This document shows positions 60,201-64,000 of a stretch of DNA of 64,000 nucleotides, piece after piece (the stretch's first letter is position 1; every line of letters begins with the position of its first letter). The notes under the pieces were generated by a model that was not told the DNA's origin, did no database searches, and was given only the letters and a program-made list of their open reading frames with translations. A program made the translations under genes and the position numbers. This DNA comes from Mya arenaria. Its lineage: Eukaryota; Mollusca; Bivalvia; Myida; Myidae. The stretch covers positions 10,209,117 through 10,273,116 of the forward strand of contig NC_069125.1 in assembly GCF_026914265.1 (NCBI RefSeq), in the 5' to 3' direction.

Positions 60201-63200
60201 TTGTTCTCAAAGTGCTGATTGGAGAATTTAGGGTCAAAAAATTGTTGTCCTTATTATAGTACAATATTGTATCTAGCAAAAGATAATGTTTCAGCACAAT
60301 TTTAAATTGCCATTTAAGTGCAAAGGTGACAGAGCTGTGGTTTCGAGAGTTATATATCATTGCGTTGTCCTGCCACCATTAAATGATCTTTAAATGACCA
60401 TATTTATGAACACTCTCAAATCCGATTCTAGACTTTTCAAATGATGCCTTCAAATCCTTTAGAGGGAATTCTAAAGACAAATTTAGTTTTAAAAAAATGA
60501 TATGATATCATGGCATCAAACTGCCCAAGAGTTACAATTTTTTGCATTTCACTTCACCATCTATCAAGTTTCATTAAATTGCTTTCACCAGTTTCACAGA
60601 CATACTTTGTTTGACAAGTTATCATTCTTGCACAATGTAGGACCTAACATTGCCATGAAAATGTATTTCAGGCTTCTATGAATACCTTTATGAAGGTTTC
60701 GAGGATAACTACAATACAGTATGTCTAGCTTTTTATACCAGGAGATTATCAGTATCTACAATGGCCGAGAGTGTAGATAGGTTCATCCTGACCCGAGCGT
60801 AGGGTGCGGAAACGAGGCTTACTGAGTTTCCGCAAAACACCCTGCATGAGTGTTGGGATGACCCTATCTTACACTCTCGGCCATTGAAGATGCTTTTTCT
60901 CCCACTTCAGTTAAACAAAATTAAGTAAAAAAGTATTTTTTGCTGGAACTCTTTTGTTCGTAGTGAAAATAAATGCATAAGGATATTTGTTAATTCGTGG
61001 TTGTCATGGATATGCGCGCAGTGATTTAGATTATGTTAATAGTCAAATCAGTCTTTAAATAGTTCTGAGGAGAGTGAAGCATTATTTCTTGAAAGGTGTG
61101 TAAAATCCAAAATGTATGGTGACATTTGAAGCGAGAAATAATTAATTAGCATTCTAAATATTGCCACAAGACAAGGTTTCTATGATGCTACAAAAGACAG
61201 GCTTCAACAAAAGAGGTTATAACAATGTGATGACCATTAAAAAGGAGTTCCATACGGGTACTTGTTTTATCTTTGCCCGTGGGCAAGATAATACTTTCTA
61301 GCATGGTTAAAATTTTGGATCTGCTTATCTGAGGTGGGAGAAATAGTTAAAACAAGACTACCGGTACCTCGAAGGATTCCATTTAACAGCCCCCCTCCGC
61401 CTACTGAGGCTATGACCACATCTGGCTGACATGGCATCTGTTGAGAGGCCTCTATTATCATACTCTTGTGCCCCTCCCTGAAAAATACACAATCTGCCAT
61501 TACAAATACAATTATTTGAACTATTTTAAATTTTCATGAATTTAATTTCATTCACTTTGCACTTTTTATATCAAATTAAACTTTCTCATAATTCAAGCAT
61601 GATCCGAAACATTTTGTTAATTCGTAAAACACCATCAGCACCAAATGTCCACCATGTTAATGTTAAAGTTATTTATAATACTACAATTAGCATTTCAGCT
61701 TCCATGCAAAACCATTATCAAACGGTGCTGCGCATCAAAAATCCTATATTCATGCGTTCTTTTCCTTATGTAAACAGAAACATTTTGAACCACATAAAGC
61801 AGAAATAGGTTTCATTGCAAAAATGACATAAGCATGAAATATGACATCATAATATCATAATATTATTATTATTATAGCCAAAAATAGAACGACTACCTGT
61901 ATGTTAATTTTGCAACATGTTTTTAAGGTGAATGGTACTTTTCAGGTAAGTTATGTCATTATAGTGAAAAATATAATTGATCAAATGGCAAAAACTGAGC
62001 ACTAAAATCTTTACTAAAAGGCTGCAACTTTTGCTTGACGTGGTGCATTTGTGTTAACAGTACATTCATTCATGGAAAGACCTTTCATTGCCTCAGTGCT
62101 ATATATATATACCGTTCTTACCCATTTTTTAATTTACAAAAAAAAAAAAAATGTTTTCTGAAACATCATTTTTTAACAATTGAAATTTATAAAACTTCAA
62201 AGATATAATAAGAAAATTATAAAAATCTAGGGTAGTATAAATGCTCTTTGGACTGAATATCAATTCTTTTGATTTTTAAACTTTTGTACAAAAGAAATGT
62301 TCAATCTTCAAATGAGAAAAAGGGAAGTTTAAAATGAATATATATGTATAAAGATATAAAAAGCTCGAAGAAACATTTCCAAATCTGTTCATATCTCACA
62401 TTTTGCCAGAATGTTGAAAGGACACTATCACATATCCAGTAAATATGTTATAAGTTAAAGCTTGCTAAAGACTGGATGATATTTTCTGAACTTGTTTAAT
62501 AAAATGCTGTATTAAATGTCAAATCCTGACAGAAAACAAATTATTTATTTCCATTAACTTTGTGTACCTACATGTATATTATATTATTTAAAACTTACCA
62601 GATGTCAGGATGATCATAAGGATGAACATACAACACATCTGCAAAACAAAAGGGGAAAACATATTTAGAAATAGGAATACATTTTGAGAAAAGTTCAAAT
62701 ACAGATGGACAGACGGAAATCTAAAAAGAAAATTGGGAACGTTAATTATGTATGGAGGATCATAAAATGGTGCCATATAAACCATATGTATCCAAACCAT
62801 AAGATGGCAACATGCTTTAACATTTAAAACTTTTGAAATGGGAAGGGTCAGTATGGTATTGCCGTGTAGATGTCTGCCTCTCGCCTGAGAGGTCATGGGT
62901 GTGAGCCCCATAACGGGAATGGCCTCTCAAAAAGGACACATTTACAGCTACTTAGAAACAGACCCAAGATTGATTCATAAATCTTACAGCTGTGTTCATA
63001 ATAGAGCGAAAGTAAAGTAGGTTTATTAGTACTGCGTTTTGATCCAGGAGGTTGTCTTCAACTCGAGTGGATTTTTGCAAATTCGGATTGCACAAGGCGC
63101 AAGCCGAGAGTTATCAAAATCTGCAAAAATCCACTCGAGTTGAATATGACATTACGGATCAAAATGCAGTACTAATAATCCTTTTATTATATATACATTA

Positions 63201-64000
63201 CTGGTGACGAGACGTCACAAGAGTGGAATACGGGTGTATTGCACTGGAGTGGAATACGGACTACCGTATTTGGTGATATGTATTGCGTGTGGATTTATGA
63301 TGGGTATATGATAAATAAGTATAGTCTGATCACTGAACAACTGCTATTATACACACGTACTTATGGTTACTATTCAAATAAAATAATATTTCCATTAAAA
63401 AACGTTTACAAACGTTCACCGTCAATTCAATGTCATTGGTTATTTGATTACATTTTATAATTGAACCATCATTAGCAATCTGAATCATGTATACCTGGTT
63501 GTTTGGCCAATTCCTTGGCATACGTGTTACTTTCATCCCAAATCTTCCCTTTTATTTCCACTTCAGCTCCAAACTGAAACATACAAATAATAGCAGTGGC
63601 CATATTAGCACAAGCACAAAAGCACTGTACTGGTTAACCAGAGCTACGGACCTTTCTGTGCATGCATATATTGTTTCTTTCAATATATGTACCAAGTTTC
63701 AGTGGAATAGCTTAAAAGGTTTTTGAGTTAAACAGTGTTGCAAGTTGAAGACACCAACAACAAGACCAATACTATGACAAATGTCTGTAATACTTATATG
63801 TTTTACTTAGTTTTTCAGTTCTAAACATAACTACACATGTAACAGTTAAACACAATTTCCAGTCTAATCATTACCTCAGTCCTGAGTTTATCTGCTACAA
63901 ATGCTGGTGTGCTCTGTGGGAGAACAATAACAGCTGGCAGTCCAATCATCTTGGCGGCGTATGCTGCTGCTAGTCCAGCATTACCGCCAGACGGACACAC
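54249..64000 (-). CDS. SDSL: L-serine/L-threonine dehydratase (PLP-dependent), 3' seven exons
   Basis: Exons on the minus strand: 64000-63875 (open to the right), 63573-63495, 62638-62599, 61477-61368, 60107-59990, 55470-55343 and 54436-54249. They total 262 residues, all in phase, with a TGA stop. The fold-type II PLP enzyme deaminates Ser/Thr to pyruvate/2-oxobutyrate in the cytosol (family knowledge). Visible motifs are the asparagine loop SGGNAG, KIWDESNTYAKELA, VHPYDHPDIWEGH, the phosphate-binding SVGGGGLL, EVGWSDVPCLAMETVGA, TLPDITSVAKSLGALTV, FLVEPACGA and VIVCGGSS. The catalytic Lys exon is outside the window. The loop reads S-G-G-N-A-G with Gly, as I recall for SDSL, where SDS has Ala; that points to the SDSL side. 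The introns are rich in transposons, the largest (55471-59989) holding a nested set. Confidence 0.93.
54445..54625. repeat. ~24-bp degenerate tandem repeat
   Basis: About seven imperfect units of ACAAAATCAGAACAGACTT(TAT) lie in the last intron of the dehydratase gene, right next to the final exon's acceptor. Confidence 0.8.
55855..55863 (+). promoter_or_regulatory. possible TATA box of the SAM gene
   Basis: GGTATAAAT lies about 115-120 bp before the chosen ATG, inside the transposon. Plausible core promoter, unverified. Confidence 0.3.
55977..58567 (+). CDS. stand-alone SAM domain protein encoded by the transposon
   Basis: Exon 1 is 55977-56055 and exon 2 is 58446-58567. Splice ends are GAAG|GTATAC and TTTCAG|AAAA, phase 1, for 66 residues plus TGA. 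Exon 1 encodes MEAMSVSDVRQFLMERNLSS then LTTTFE. Exon 2 encodes ENLIDGEALLSVMEDHILL, KELIPEVGLRAKLRRKIK, KKT. Together these give the SAM pattern: V.DV..FL, F.E..IDG.ALL.L, L..L....G.R.KL...I. SAM domains oligomerise or bind other SAMs, and some bind RNA (family knowledge). The start ACCATGG is a strong context; an in-frame ATG at 55938 would add 13 residues. The open frame at exon 1 runs on unspliced to 56255 without SAM-like sequence, which supports the splice. The 2.4 kb intron holds a MITE at 56352-56567. The gene lies antisense within the dehydratase intron. Confidence 0.75.
56352..56567. mobile_element. Tc1/mariner-type MITE inside the SAM gene intron
   Basis: 216 bp with about 50-bp inverted ends (CAGTTAGTGAATCGGTTCCG and complement) flanked by TA on both sides. 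Ends starting CAGT plus a TA target fit Tc1/mariner. Non-coding. Confidence 0.85.
59408..59900 (+). mobile_element. possible LTR-type repeat remnant with a small tandem repeat
   Basis: TGTAACGTGTGACACCGAAC at 59410 recurs as TGTAACGTGCGACACCAAAC at about 59748, bounding a 340-bp block with an AATAAA in it, which resembles a lone long terminal repeat plus part of a second. A roughly 35-bp unit (GCACATCCGCCGCCTACAGC) is repeated near the right end. No internal coding part is present; it is a broken fossil and the family is not assigned. It lies in an intron of the dehydratase gene. Confidence 0.3.
60753..60892. repeat. foldback MITE, GGCCGAGAGTGTA ends
   Basis: The left arm CAATGGCCGAGAGTGTAGAT and the complement of the right arm TTACACTCTCGGCCATTG pair over about 45 bp. 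GTAGGGTGCGGAAAC and GTTTCCGCAAAACACCCT pair inside. It is about 140 bp, in a dehydratase intron. Confidence 0.85.
62850..62990 (+). mobile_element. tRNA-derived SINE fragment
   Basis: A-box-like GCCGTGTAGATGTCTGCC, B-box-like GGTCATGGGTGTGAGCCCC, then ATGGCCTCTCAAAAAGGACA, the block shared with 28030-28140. It lies in a dehydratase intron. Confidence 0.55.
63022..63182. repeat. foldback MITE, AGTACTGCATTTTGATC ends
   Basis: Left arm TTATTAGTACTGCGTTTTGATC and CAACTCGAGTGGATTTTTGCA pair with TGCAAAAATCCACTCGAGTTG and GATCAAAATGCAGTACTAATAA on the right. About 160 bp with a short loop (ATTGCACAAGGCGCAAGCC). It lies in a dehydratase intron. Confidence 0.88.

Overview
The window is eukaryotic nuclear DNA, AT-rich, intron-rich and crowded with small DNA transposons. 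A bivalve mollusc is the best fit (inference). The grounds are a secreted C1q-domain gene, a pair of RING/B-box/NHL-like TRIM paralogues, a selenoprotein H gene, tRNA-derived SINEs, and hairpin-ended elements with tandem-repeat cores that resemble bivalve 'pearl'/Helentron-type elements. I cannot name the species.

Layout. (1) 2-2776 (+): the 3' part of an acidic-tailed gene I do not firmly recognise, four visible exons. (2) 5108-22923 (-): a complete five-exon gene for a secreted 217-residue C1q-domain protein. Its small exons are easy to miss. Its 12.2 kb second intron is almost wholly a giant minisatellite (about 10.2-20.6 kb, a 48-bp unit built of two 24-bp half-units, with a local 52-bp form), with decayed flanks up to about 22.1 kb. 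(3) 25273-32061 (-) and 33834-39122 (+): two divergent, head-to-head TRIM genes about 1.8 kb apart. They have the same architecture but complementary intron patterns. Two decayed copies of the last exon follow the plus-strand gene. (4) 42408-44363 (+): selenoprotein H, with an in-frame TGA in a C-x-x-U motif and a candidate SECIS downstream. (5) 45.0-52.7 kb: gene-free DNA holding three families of hairpin-ended elements with tandem cores (about 141/565, 157 and 146 bp). (6) 54249-64000 (-): the 3' seven exons of a PLP-dependent L-serine/threonine dehydratase (SDS/SDSL type). One of its introns holds a nest of transposons. The middle member is a 3.1 kb Harbinger-like element with matching TIRs and a TAA target duplication, and it carries a two-exon gene for a 66-residue stand-alone SAM domain on the plus strand.

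The genes share no evident pathway: innate-immune-type recognition (C1q), putative ubiquitin ligases (TRIM), redox selenoprotein, and amino-acid catabolism. The strongest candidates for something undescribed are the SAM-carrying transposon, the mosaic intron structure of the TRIM pair, and the intron-filling minisatellite. All exon models were built by hand from splice consensus, reading phase and family resemblance; none has transcript support here.
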